DNA of 57,529 nt. Origin: Mesorhizobium sp. 61-13. GTDB taxonomy: Bacteria; Pseudomonadota; Alphaproteobacteria; Rhizobiales; Rhizobiaceae. Below are positions 37,766 through 48,801 of the stretch, in pieces. A program made the translations under genes and the position numbers. The notes beneath the pieces are model-generated. The model saw only the letters and a list, made by a program, of their open reading frames with translations. It was not told the DNA's origin and searched no databases. The stretch spans positions 95,827 through 153,355 of the forward strand of contig MKRZ01000135.1 in the NCBI GenBank assembly GCA_001897075.1, read 5' to 3'. The first letter of the stretch is position 1, and each line of letters starts with the position of its first letter.

Positions 37766-38683
37766 ATGAGAGACCCTTACCAAACGCTCGGCGTAACCCG
37801 CACCGCCAGCGACAAGGAGGTCAAGGAGGCGTTCAAGAAGCTGGCGCGCAAGTTCCACCCCGACCTGCATCCAGACGATAAGGCCGCCGAAGAGAAATTC
37901 AAGGACATTTCGGCTGCCAACGATCTGCTTAGGGACAAGGAGAAGCGGCGTCGTTTTGATGCAGGTGAGATCGACGCCGACGGAGCGGAGCGACCGCAGG
38001 AGCGGTTCTATCGCGACTTCGCCGACGGCGGTGCCAACGCCTCGCACGCAGCACGGGAAGGGTTCGCCAGCAACGAAGATCTGGAAGAGTTTCTTAGGCG
38101 CGCGTTTGCAAGCGGGGGCCCGCGGGGACCCGAGACTTTTCAGACGCGCGGCCAGGATGTGAGCTATGTGCTGCCTGTGCAATTTATGGAAGCGGTCAAT
38201 GGCGCCCAGCGCACGGTCACGCTGCCTGAAGGCAAGACGCTGCAGGTGACAATCCCCGAGGGAGCCGAGGACCGGCAAATGCTGCGACTGAGGGGCCAGG
38301 GCATGGCCGGATTCGGTGGCGGAATGGCGGGAGACGCCTATGTTGAACTGCATGTAGAGCCGCATCCTTTCTTCCATCGCAAGGACGACAACATTCACGT
38401 TGAGGTTCCCGTTACGCTAAAGGAGGCGATGCTAGGTGCTCGCATTGAGGTTCCGACCATCAGCGGCCCTGTTACGATGACCATCCCGAAGGGGTCGAAC
38501 ACCGGCACGACGCTTCGACTGCGCGACAAAGGCATTCGGAACCGCAAGACCGGACAACGCGGACACCAGCTGATTACTCTGAAAGCTGTTCTGCCCTCGG
38601 CCGAAGAGCTCGATCTCGTCGCGTTCCTCGAAACTTGGCAGCCGAAATATCCTTATCATCCACGCAAGGAGATGTCGGCATGA
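37766..38683 (+). CDS. cbpA: CbpA-type DnaJ co-chaperone
   Basis: 305 residues. J-domain at 1-70 with the HPD motif (KFHPDLHPDDKAAEEKF), no cysteine-rich zinc domain, then two beta-sandwich substrate domains (VEPHPFFHRKDDNIHVEVPVTLKEAMLGA). This is the DnaJ class II/CbpA layout. Stop overlaps the next gene by ATGA. It stimulates DnaK ATPase. Confidence 0.92.
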   Translation: MRDPYQTLGVTRTASDKEVKEAFKKLARKFHPDLHPDDKAAEEKFKDISAANDLLRDKEKRRRFDAGEIDADGAERPQERFYRDFADGGANASHAAREGFASNEDLEEFLRRAFASGGPRGPETFQTRGQDVSYVLPVQFMEAVNGAQRTVTLPEGKTLQVTIPEGAEDRQMLRLRGQGMAGFGGGMAGDAYVELHVEPHPFFHRKDDNIHVEVPVTLKEAMLGARIEVPTISGPVTMTIPKGSNTGTTLRLRDKGIRNRKTGQRGHQLITLKAVLPSAEELDLVAFLETWQPKYPYHPRKEMSA

Positions 38684-39033
38684 TGCGCGTCGATGACCTT
38701 GTTGAGCGGATAGCTGCGCTGCAGCGGAGCGATCTTGAAGACTGGATCCGAGACGAACTTGTCGCGCCGGGCCGGGACGCGGAAAGCTTGCTCTTCACCG
38801 AAACTGAATTCGCACGCGTCCGTCTGATCTGCACACTTCGCTATGAATTGGAAATCGATGCCGACACGCTGCCAGTCGTTTTGTCGCTGATCGATCAGCT
38901 GTACGACACTCGGCAGCGCCTGCGATCGCTGACCGCGGCAGTAGCAACGCAGGACAAGCCCATTCAGGCCGCAATCATCGCTGCCATTGAGAAGGATAGA
39001 GAAAGCACTGCACCCGGGAAGGAGGAGATATAA
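38680..39033 (+). CDS. cbpM: CbpM-like modulator of CbpA
   Basis: 117 residues from ATG 38680 (MMRVDDLVERI); ATG 38683 is equally possible. Helical MerR-like family with FTETEFARVRLICTLRYELEID and LPVVLSLIDQLYDTRQRLRSL. CbpM binds the J-domain of CbpA and inhibits it. Coupled to cbpA. Confidence 0.85.
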   Translation: MMRVDDLVERIAALQRSDLEDWIRDELVAPGRDAESLLFTETEFARVRLICTLRYELEIDADTLPVVLSLIDQLYDTRQRLRSLTAAVATQDKPIQAAIIAAIEKDRESTAPGKEEI

Positions 39034-39892
39034 GCGTGCGGATGGTCGCGACATTTCGGACACGATCGGGGCCCCACATCGGTAGGCATCACCGCCTGGC
39101 GGTGACGCGCCTACCGCACCGATCCAGCAAGGGAACAGTAATCCGCAGGAAGTGCCGGGGAACCATTCGCCCTTGCCTGCCAGGAGACCGCAGGATGACG
39201 AAGAGTTTCCAGGTTGGCGTCTGCTATCTAGGCGAACCTGCGGCGGCACAGCCCTGCGCGACCGGACGGACTATCTGACCGTGCGCTATGCGGAGTGCGT
39301 GGAGATTACCGACAAGGTTTCCAGGCACGTTCCAGTCACCGTATGGTCGAACCAACTTGTTTTTCGCACTTCCTGCACTTCCCATGCCGCTTCCTGCGCC
39401 GTGCAGGGAGCTTGCCGTGACACCGCCCAGCGGTTTTGCAGCGCGCCTTCATTACAGCGTCCACGGCTGTGACGGCACGGGCAGCGCGCCCCTCGCGATC
39501 GCTCAATTCATGTCCGTCTCGAGGGCGCGGCGCACTCGACGAATAGTTGCTGCGCGGCTCCGTTCATCAGCTGCGGCGTTCACACTTTCGGTGACATCCA
39601 TCAGGAGTTTGGTCAGGTCGTTGTGCCAATCAAGCCGGGCGACCTTTTCGGGCTTAAGAGGATGTTTCCGCGCGATAACGATCTTACGCGTCCATATATT
39701 GACGGCTGGATGCGTGCCGGCACAAAATGGTTTGTTCTTCGACTGCCCGCAACTTCGGCGTCCGACAATGCCTCGTCATCGAACGCATTGGCGCCCGTCA
39801 GTTTCAAGCCCACGCATTTCGTCTAATTGCCGGGATGTCACGGCGGTTGTGGGCTCTCGGTTTGACGGCGTGCCGATGTTGGCGGAGAATCA
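39034..39892. other. Degraded region between cbpM and a dnaJ 3' fragment
   Basis: About 860 bases with only short frames. One (39623-39826, plus) reads PGDLFGLKRMFPRDNDLTRPYIDGWMR, looks protein-like but is not recognised. Since a DnaJ C terminus follows, the region probably replaced the rest of a second cbpA. Confidence 0.4.
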
Positions 39893-40051
39893 ATGAGTAC
39901 GGGCGATCCTTATGAGATTTTAGATGTCAGGGGTGACGCGTTTGCAACGCTCAAGATCGTCTTGCCGGACAAACCCGATCCCGATCTGAAGGAATTTGTG
40001 TCGCGCTGGCCGGCGGGAACGTACGATCCCAGGCAATTGGTGGGAGTGTAA
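39893..40051 (+). pseudogene. C-terminal remnant of a second CbpA/DnaJ gene
   Basis: 52 codons reading GDPYEILDVRGDAFATLKIVLPDKPDPDLKEFVSRW, with only a generic ATG start. The part GDAFATLKIVLPDKPDPDL corresponds to the last beta domain and tail of CbpA-type proteins. It ends one base before the next CbpM-like gene, as an intact cbpA would. Confidence 0.6.
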
Positions 40052-40465
40052 ATGTCGCGTGAAGAGGAGTTCGCTGGCCGCGTCCGCATCGAGATGACCA
40101 CGCTGCGCGTCTGGCTCGACAAAGGCTGGATTGTACCGAGCCAGGTCGGCGATAGTGCCGTCTTTCGCGATGTTGACGTTGCTAGGGCGGCTTTGATCCG
40201 CGATCTGGACGATCTGATGGGTATCAACAACGAAGGCATCGACGTGGTGCTGGGATTGGTTGATCAACTCCACATGCGTCGCCACGACTTCGACATGATG
40301 GTCGAGGTGCTCAGGGCAGCCGGGACGGAGCAAGACAGCGCCCGCAGCCAACCCCGACGCTGCGCCGATAAATTCAGCACAAGTCCGAAATCCAAGGTAG
40401 CAACGTTAGAGCTTCCGCATGCGATCCAGCGCGTGCCTGATGCTTCGTGCGCTCTCCACGAGTAG
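40052..40465 (+). CDS. Second CbpM-like protein, C terminus probably altered
   Basis: 137 codons. MTTLRVWLDKGWIVPSQVGDSAVFRDVDVARAALIRDL and IDVVLGLVDQLHMRRHDFDMMVEVLRAAG match the CbpM layout. The tail after about residue 95 runs antisense through the 3' end of ldh, so the natural stop was probably lost. Follows the dnaJ remnant directly. Confidence 0.65.
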   Translation: MSREEEFAGRVRIEMTTLRVWLDKGWIVPSQVGDSAVFRDVDVARAALIRDLDDLMGINNEGIDVVLGLVDQLHMRRHDFDMMVEVLRAAGTEQDSARSQPRRCADKFSTSPKSKVATLELPHAIQRVPDASCALHE

Positions 40466-41358
40466 CTGATGTTCCTCGTCCGACAATTCCGGTTCCGCTA
40501 TCTTGACCACGCCGCTCCGACCCACAACGCTCGGGAGCGATAGGGTAACGCCGAAGTTTTTCTGGAAACTGCCAATTGGAATGACCGCATGCTCATCGGC
40601 AAGCACCATCTCGCCGATGCGCGCCGACGCGATACCAATGCCGTATTGACTTGCGTCATGTCCCTCGATGATCGTGATGTTTGCATAGCGAACGGCCTTT
40701 TCGAGCGCGGGACGCACCTGATCGAGTTTTTCGCCTCGCTGCTTGAGGAGTGCCGTCACGGTGGCCCCTCCGATCCGCGCTGAAGACCAGAGAAATACCT
40801 GCGACGTGCCGTGCTCGCCGATCACCTGCGCCTCGACAGACGCGGGGTCGACACCAAAATGCCTGCCCAGATGTGTCCGGAAGCGCAGGCTGTCCAGGAA
40901 GGTTCCGGCACTTAACACCCGTGTGTGTCCAGCAATCTCGCGGGTGACGTCGGCTAGCGGGTCGGTCACGACAAGCAGCACCGCATCACCCGCCGCATCG
41001 ACGATCCTTGGTACGATATCGCGATAAATCACGGCGTTATTTTCGAGCAGCTTCAGCCGCCCTTCCGGATCGTTACGGTTGGCTGCACCCCGGCTTTTTC
41101 ATTCATTCCGGAGGTGATCAAAACGATGCCTGCGCCTTTCAGGGCGTCGTAGTCGCCGGCAACGATGTCAACCTTGCGTCCGAGCAGAGCGCCATACTGG
41201 ATATCTGCTGCTACTGCTTCAGCAGTCTTACGTGTCCGGTTGACAAGCACGATCTCCCGGGCGCTTCTGCGAACCGCAGCGGCCATGGCACATGCGCAAC
41301 CTACATTTCCGGTACCGATTATTCCTATCTTCAAGGAGGCGGCTCCACGAGCTTCCAC
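40406..41358 (-). pseudogene. L-lactate/malate dehydrogenase gene with frameshift
   Basis: Two frames together make a full NAD-dependent 2-hydroxyacid dehydrogenase of the LDH/MDH family: LKIGIIGTGNVGCACAMAA and ITSGMNEKAG in one frame, then GRLKLLENNAVIYRDIVP, VLSAGTFLDSLRFRTHLG and the catalytic histidine in VIGEHGTSQVF in the other. Reading resumes in phase if one G is added to the run at 41089-41092 (CCCC on the plus strand). Either a one-base deletion or a sequencing error. Start uncertain (GTG 41358 or TTG 41334). Confidence 0.75.
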
Positions 41359-41398
41359 GTGATCGAATTGGCTGCGATAGCGCCGTTGCGACAGGCTT

Positions 41399-41930
41399 TC
41401 AGGATTCACGCGGACCGGCGACGCCAACCATCGCGGGTCGGAGCAGGCGGTCATGAAGCATGTATCCGAACTGTAGAACTTCGATGATCCTGCCTTCCTC
41501 TTCGTCGGGCCTTTGGAATACAGCCTGATGGCGATGCGGATCGAATGTCTCGCCCAGAGGGTCGATCTTTTGCACGCCATGACGGGAAAGGGCCACCAGC
41601 AGGTTCCGTTCTGTCGCCTCCACGCCGGAGACGAGTTGCTTCATCTCGGCATCGCCGGATTCGGTCGCCGAAGCGCTCTCGATCGCCCGACGCAAATTGT
41701 CGAGCGTTTCAAGAAGGTCCTTTGCCAGTTGCGATGCGGCGAATTTTACCGCTTCCTCGCGCTCACGCTGCATCATGCGCCGGATGTTCTGCTGCTCGGC
41801 CAGGGAGCGCAGCAGTTTATCCTTCGTATCGGCAAGTTCCGTTTCCAGATCCTTCGAAACCTCGTTCGCGCCGGAGGCCTTGGGTTCCCTCTCCGCTGGG
41901 GCTGGTTGTCCTGCCTCGTTGTCCCGCGCT

Positions 41931-41938
<8 letters not shown>
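41399..41938 (-). CDS. grpE: GrpE nucleotide exchange factor
   Basis: 179 residues from ATG 41938, overlapping the dnaK stop by 8 bases. An acidic polar N terminus, a long helix ([30 protein letters not shown]), and the GrpE signature region [20 protein letters not shown] and [17 protein letters not shown]. Releases ADP from DnaK. Gene order dnaK-grpE is unusual compared with the common grpE-dnaK order. Confidence 0.92.
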
Positions 41939-43844
<1,906 letters not shown>

Positions 43845-44054
43845 TACAGCCTCCATGGAAACTCAAGTGCGGCGCAAGCGGATCGCTTCGCCCTCCCGTT
43901 ACCGTCGGGCCTAGTGGCGCGACCTGCAGCATCCACAAAAACGCACGTATCGACATTTGGTTCATTTTGTCGGGCTGAACTTCTTGGCTGCGCGCGCGTT
44001 GTAGGCGTGCATAGGAGGTTGCGATGGTCGACAGTGTGGTACTTACGGATCACG

Positions 44055-44306
44055 ATGCAATTCGAGATTGAGCAGCTGCGCGGACAGGCAGTGCGGCTAT
44101 TGTCGATGTTTCGCCGGAGACGGGCATCCAGCCCCAGCTTCGGAGACCGACCTGAGCGACCCCCAGGTGCTGGGGTCTTCGAACCGGTTGAGTGGGACGA
44201 GTGGTTTGCTCTTTTCGATGCCGCTGATCTTGCATTGGTTGTGCCCCCAGAGCAGCCAGGGGTTCTCGACAGCACTCATGAATGCATAAGGCGAGATCAT
44301 AGCTAG
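44055..44306 (+). CDS. Small acidic protein, unrecognised
   Basis: 83 codons. The second half (FEPVEWDEWFALFDAADLALVVPPEQPG) has an amphipathic, acidic pattern seen in short alphaproteobacterial hypothetical proteins. Start ATG 44055 lacks a clear ribosome site. It may be a real small gene or a remnant. Confidence 0.35.
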   Translation: MQFEIEQLRGQAVRLLSMFRRRRASSPSFGDRPERPPGAGVFEPVEWDEWFALFDAADLALVVPPEQPGVLDSTHECIRRDHS

Positions 44307-44373
44307 ATCGCCAGTCTCGTGACAGAGGTTGGCAACTGCCAAACCGGCAACTTCGTTTCGCCGTTACCTCGAC

Positions 44374-44511
44374 TTAATCGGGATCAACCGGTGGGAGCAT
44401 TTCTACCGTAGAGTTTGTCGTCGTAGAAGGCGTCAAACCAATTGCTTCTATGAAAGAAGTGACCAATAGGGCGGCGAAAATCGTACCTGTTATCGCAGCG
44501 ACCCATATCAT
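44374..44511 (-). CDS. Possible 45-residue single-span membrane protein
   Basis: Reads MIWVAAITGTIFAALLVTSF then a polar tail ending LPPVDPD. One strong membrane helix. The frame continues upstream without an ATG back to a stop, with GGAAGGAC followed by a possible rare ATT start. Not recognised; could be the end of a longer lost gene. Confidence 0.35.
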   Translation of the reverse strand: MIWVAAITGTIFAALLVTSFIEAIGLTPSTTTNSTVEMLPPVDPD

Positions 44512-44872
44512 GATTTTTCTGATGCGGCGTAGGTCCTTGCGAGATAAGTCCTTTGCAATGGCGACTGTCCTTCCTGCGGCGGGCGCTCAGCCACAGCGGC
44601 GCTCGGATTTGTGCTCAAGCCCTTTTTGGTAGATTTTCCGCAGGATCAGGCTCGCGGCCTCGGCATCCGTCCGACCCCGGCCAACCAGTGGATTGCCGTC
44701 AAGTTTTGCAGGCTTGCCGGTTTGTAGACGAGGACGTTCCAATACGTTCGGTAGCTATCAGGTCGCCAATCTCGCTGAAGAGGCTGGCGGCGTGTGGAGC
44801 GCGGGCCATCTGCACAGTCGAGGAACAAAACCCTGCCCGCCGGCTTTCTGATGAGAAATCAGGAGCAGTACG

Positions 44873-45407
44873 ATGAAGGTACGCAAACTTATATTGGGCG
44901 CAGCGACCCTGACGTTTGGTTACACGGCCCTGCGCCAGTTAAGCTTGACGCGGCCAAACGGCATCACGCCGGAAAGGCAATTGGATCTCGGTGGTTATCT
45001 TGGATGGCATGAGGTGGGTCGGATAGAAAACCGCTTCGAACGAGGTCTCATCCGCACTACAGCCGAGTATTTGCTTAATCCCGACGGGTGAGTTCGTGTC
45101 GTGAACCGAGGATTTGATCCTTGGTCTGAGCGCGACAAAGAAGCGGTCGGGCTTGCGAAATTCAAAGGCGACCCGACTGTAGGAGCTCTCAAAGTTTCGT
45201 TTTTGTGGCCATTCTACGGTGGTTATAACGTTATCGACCTGGACCCCGATTATGGTTGGGCAATCATCATCGGAATCAAGCCGAAAATATTTTTGGGTGC
45301 TTTCTCGCAATTCAACTCTGACGGACGATCTCAAATCCAGGGCTAAGATTACGGCGATCGCCGCTGGGGTTAACCCGGAGCGCATTTACTGGGTTCCCCA
45401 AGGGTGA
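44873..45407 (+). pseudogene. Blc-type lipocalin, broken by a stop and a frameshift
   Basis: Sequence reads as a bacterial outer-membrane lipocalin: leader KVRKLILGAATLTFGYTAL, then GGYLGWHEVGRIENRFERGL, TTAEYLLNPDG, an in-frame TGA at 45089-45091 where a serine is expected, VRVVNRGFDPWSERDKEAVG, GALKVSFLWPFYGGYNVIDL and DPDYGWAIIIG. Near 45280 the frame shifts and the end YFWVLSRN to NPERIYWVPQG is found one phase over. The lipobox cysteine is also absent. Confidence 0.8.
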
Positions 45408-45438
45408 GAGGCCCCAGCCGCCAGAATGCGACAACAAA

Positions 45439-45811
45439 TCAGGACCGTTCGGCAATTCTCGCCTTTGTTGAGAGCAATGGCTTCCGGCGTCGAAATCCAG
45501 TCTTGGCACCATTCGACCGGTAAGGCGTCAAGAAGCGACAATGTATTGGCGTATTGCGGCTGATAGCCCCGAGATTCCATCTCCGGCACCAGCGACGCCT
45601 GCCGATGGGCGAGATAGCCAAGTCGACAATAGAATCACCGAACATGGCCCGCACCAAGTCGATACTCCAGCGGGTTGCGCGGGTCATTCGGCTGTTCGCC
45701 TCTAACAATCGCCGCGCATACTAACGCAAACACACGTGGCAACTCACGATATTCAGCCACCAGATGTGGACCGCTCAATTCGGTCGGCGGGATGCAGTTT
45801 ATACGGGTCAT
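45439..45811 (-). pseudogene. Pyrimidine-dimer DNA glycosylase (T4 endonuclease V family), broken
   Basis: From ATG 45811 the minus strand reads MTRINCIPPTELSGPHLVAE, YRELPRVFALV and LEYRLGAGHVR, then an in-frame TGA where Phe is expected, then FYCRLGYLAHRQASLVPEM. The N-terminal Thr used as the catalytic nucleophile and the HL.AEYRELPR motif are clear. Near the 3' end a frameshift moves the tail to KARIAERS. The enzyme repairs UV dimers. Confidence 0.8.
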
Positions 45812-45937
45812 TGTGCGTTCGCGGTGTGCAAGATATCTGACGTCCTAGCCTGCCAGCCAAGTCCTGTCGCCCCTTTCAGATCATTGTCGCGATGTTGCAG
45901 GCGCCTGGCTGGCAATGCCTGAGCGCGGAAAGGTTGG

Positions 45938-46138
45938 TTAAACGCTGCGCACGCACTCGTCGCAAAGCCTCTCTCGGCGCGCAGACGTCGCGCTAGCGTG
46001 GAACAGTCTCCCGCACTGGACGCACTCGACGTCCCCGGCTTCCTGCCTTACTCGGGTGCGGTCGTGCTGATGCTTTTCGCTTTTCCTCCCCTCTAATTCC
46101 TCAGAGGCGTTCTGTTCCGTGAACCTGGACACCTTCAT
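45938..46138 (-). CDS. Small zinc-ribbon-like protein
   Basis: 66 residues from ATG 46138 after GGAG at good spacing. Charged N terminus, then VECVQCGRLFHASATSARRERLCDECV with two CxxC pairs 16 residues apart, a zinc-ribbon pattern. No closer identification. It lies on the opposite strand to the cyd remnants. Confidence 0.45.
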   Translation of the reverse strand: MKVSRFTEQNASEELEGRKSEKHQHDRTRVRQEAGDVECVQCGRLFHASATSARRERLCDECVRSV

Positions 46139-46231
46139 CTCGGTCGCTCCAATAGCCCTTCCGAAGCATCTCACCAATGCCTCTAACCGACAAGGTACAG
46201 CGCGCAAGGCGCTACGATCGGCAACCAGAAG

Positions 46232-46597
46232 ATGAAGCTCGCCGCCATGGAATCGATGTGGGAGACCGAGCCGGCGCCGGCTTCCTTCGCCGTGTTCGGC
46301 GTTCCCAGCATGAGCGATCGCACGACCCATTTCGCGGTGCATATTCCCTGGGTCACGGGCCTGATCGGCACCCGCTCGATCGACAAGGAAATCCCCGGCA
46401 CCTTCGAGATGGTCGACAAGGCCGAGGGGCGCATCCGCGACGGCCAGACCGCCTATGATGCGCTGGAAAAGATCAAGGCCGGCCGCTGCGAGTCGGCATC
46501 GCGGATAAGCTTCGACGCGACGAGCAAGGAACTCGGCTACGCCCTGCTGCTCAAGCGCTATATCAAGGTTCAGACCTGCAAGGAACAACGAGGATGA
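46232..46597 (+). pseudogene. cydA: Cytochrome bd oxidase subunit I, internal fragment
   Basis: The frame reads MKLAAMESMWETEPAPASF, FAVHIPWVTGLIGTRSIDKE and LGYALLLKRYI, matching the Q-loop and following helix of CydA (roughly residues 245-345 of the E. coli protein). The N-terminal haem helices and most of the C terminus are missing. Its TGA overlaps the cydB ATG as in an intact operon, so an internal deletion joined this segment to the true end. Confidence 0.82.
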
Positions 46598-47743
46598 TCG
46601 ACTTTCTTTTCAGCTACGAAACGCTCCGGATTATTGTGGTGGGGGCTGCTCGGCGTCCTGCTGATCGCCTTTGCGGTGACCGACGGCTTCGACATGGGCG
46701 TCAGCGCGCTTCTGCCCCTCGTGGCCAGGACCGACATCGAGCGGCGGGTCGCCATTGAGGCCATCGGCCCGGTCTGGGAAGGCAACCAGGTCTGGTTCGT
46801 CCTGGGAGGCGGCGCGATCTTCGCCGCCTGGCCGGCGCTCTATGCCGTCAGCTTCTCCGGCTTCTACCTTGCCATGTTCCTGATGCTGTTTGCGCTGATC
46901 CTGCGTCCGGTCGGTTTCACATACCGCTCCCAGCGCGACGATCCCCGCTGGCGTTCGCTGGGACTGGGCGCTGTTCGTCGGCGGTGCCGTGCCGGCGCTC
47001 ATCTTCGGCGTCGCCGTGGGTAATGTGCTGAGGGGCGTGTCGATCCACTTCGCGTCCGACCTGCGGCCATTCTACGAGGGCAGCTTTTTCGGCTTGCTCA
47101 ATCCGGGGGCGCTTTATTACGGGCTGGTTTCGCTCTGGATGCTCGTCATGCAGGGCGCGGCGTGGCTGGTGTTCAAGGCGGAAGGACCGGTTGCCGTGCG
47201 CGCCACGGTCATCGGCGGCACGGCAGCGCTGGTCGCTTCCATCCTGTTTGCCGGCGGCGGCGTGCTGGTCTGGCTCGGGTTGCTCGGCGGCTGCGAGGTG
47301 ATCAGCCAGATCGTCTGGGACGGCCCCTCAATCCCCTGACCAAGACGGTAGTCGCGAATTCGGGCGCCTGGCTGCGCAACTTCCAGGCCACGCCGGCCCT
47401 GTTGCTGGTTCCCACTCTGGGCGTCGTGGCGCCGCTGGCCGCCGCCATCGGCTTCCGCGCGCCGCGAAGGCCTTACCTTCCTCGCGTCGAAGCTTGGCGT
47501 GATCTGCATCATCGCCACCGTCGGCCTGGCGATGTTCCCGATCATCCTGCCGTCAAGCAGCACTCCGGGTCACTCGCTTGCCGTGTTCGACGAGTCGTCC
47601 AGCCGCACCACCCTGCGCAACATGCTGTTCGCGACCGCGATCTTCCTGCCGCTCATCCTGGTCTACACGGCCTGGGTCTACAAGGTCCTCTGGGCAAGGT
47701 CAGCGAAGCCACCGTGCGCAAGGCCGGTTCTCCGGCATATTGA
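46594..47743 (+). pseudogene. cydB: Cytochrome bd oxidase subunit II with several frameshifts
   Basis: All of CydB is readable but in alternating frames: MIDFLFSYETLRII, then WWGLLGVLLIAFAVTDGFDM (shift near 46633), GPVWEGNQVWFVLGGGAIFAAW, VPALIFGVAVGNVLRGV (shift near 46963), GALYYGLVSLWML, LTKTVVANSGAWLRNF (shift near 47335), IIATVGLAMFPIILPSS (shift near 47465) and GKVSEATVRKAGSPAY (shift near 47695). At least five one-base indels, mostly beside short repeats. Confidence 0.85.
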
Positions 47744-47766
47744 AACAACCCCTGGAGATTGCAACG

Positions 47767-47898
47767 ATGTGGTACTTTGCTTGGATATTCGTCCTCGGAC
47801 TGGCCGCCACGGTCGCTATATTGAACGCGCTCTGGTACCAGTTGCGTGCAGTTCGGGCGCAGCCCGCCGAACAAACGGAACATCTCGACACGCCCTGA
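47767..47898 (+). CDS. cydX: CydX small subunit of cytochrome bd oxidase
   Basis: 43 residues, one membrane helix: MWYFAWIFVLGLAATVAILN then ALWYQLRA. The MWYFAWI start and placement right after cydB are diagnostic of CydX/YbgT. It is intact while cydA and cydB are broken, so it is probably without a partner here. Confidence 0.82.
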   Translation: MWYFAWIFVLGLAATVAILNALWYQLRAVRAQPAEQTEHLDTP

Positions 47899-47967
47899 TC
47901 TGGAGCATGCCGGGCACCTGTTGGGACATCGCGGGCGAACAAGAGACATTAGAAGGAGTGTGCGGAC

Positions 47968-48312
47968 ATGCAAGGCATCTCGACAGTCAGGCGGAGCCTC
48001 TCAATAATGGGGCTTGCCGTTGCAGTGTTGTCGACGGCCGGTCCCGCAAGCGCGGAGTCGGCCGTGGATCGTGGAAAGCTGTTGGTTGAAACCAATTGCG
48101 CGCGCTGCCATGCGGTCGGCCCGCACGGCGCAAGCCCGCATCCCGATGCTCCTGCATTTCGCACTCTATCTCAACGGTATCCTCTTACCGATCTTGAAGA
48201 GGCGCTTGCCGAAGGCATTTCGACCGGACATCCGGATATGCCTGAATTCATCGCCAATCCCGATCAGATTGCGGCAATCATTTCCTACCTGCAGAGCTTG
48301 CAACGTCCATGA
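47968..48312 (+). CDS. Periplasmic c-type cytochrome
   Basis: 114 residues. Signal peptide to about residue 29 (LAVAVLSTAGPASA), haem-binding CARCH near residues 44-48, and an axial methionine in GHPDMPEF. Small class I cytochrome c. It overlaps the following usp remnant by ATGA. Electron donor and acceptor unknown; the neighbouring bd oxidase is dead. Confidence 0.88.
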   Translation: MQGISTVRRSLSIMGLAVAVLSTAGPASAESAVDRGKLLVETNCARCHAVGPHGASPHPDAPAFRTLSQRYPLTDLEEALAEGISTGHPDMPEFIANPDQIAAIISYLQSLQRP

Positions 48313-48717
48313 ACGCCAAGAGGAGCTCCCATCCGTCGATCGCCACAACATGCCTGCTGTTGGCCATCCCTGCGCAGGATCCCTTCCGCGTCTCCGCTGC
48401 CCTGCGCTACGCCACTGGGCTTGCGGCAAGAAACGGGACGGGGGATTGTCGCTCCATGTCTTCGATCCGCCAGTCGCGTCCCCATTCCCGATTACGACGG
48501 ACGCCGCCTTCGATTGGGTCGCATGGGAAATCGCCAGAGAAGAGAAACTGATTGCCTCGACGGCTACGGCAGCCGCCGAGTTCATGGGTGGGGCAGGGGT
48601 GGAACTGATAGCAGATCACGCGGGCTCGCCGCTCGAACGCAGGAAAATCCCGTTTCTGCACCTTGCCCGCCTTCATGATCTGACTGTGCTCGATACGGCA
48701 GACAGGGCGGACACTAT
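48309..48717 (+). pseudogene. Universal stress protein gene, frameshifted and cut by an IS
   Basis: Begins in one frame (FRVSAALRYATGLAARNG), shifts near 48440, continues LSLHVFDPPVASPFPITTDA and ARLHDLTVLDTADR, as in two-domain UspA proteins, and then is cut at 48718 by the ISKra4 end. The 3' part is not found on the other side of the element. Confidence 0.65.
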
Positions 48718-48742
48718 CGAGACCGGTAATTTCTCTGGGGTC
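48718..48742 (+). repeat. Left inverted repeat of the ISKra4-family element
   Basis: Perfectly matches the reverse complement of 50267-50291 over 25 bases. Confidence 0.9.
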
Positions 48743-48801
48743 GAATACGGGTTGTTAGGCCCGCGCAGTCCATCAACGTCGCTTTGTTTGGAGGGAGAGC
48801 G

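Noticed and set aside
44374-44387. FixK/FNR-like TTAATCGGGATCAA
   Set aside because: One mismatch only, but it lies at the 3' end of a doubtful small frame and far from any intact start.
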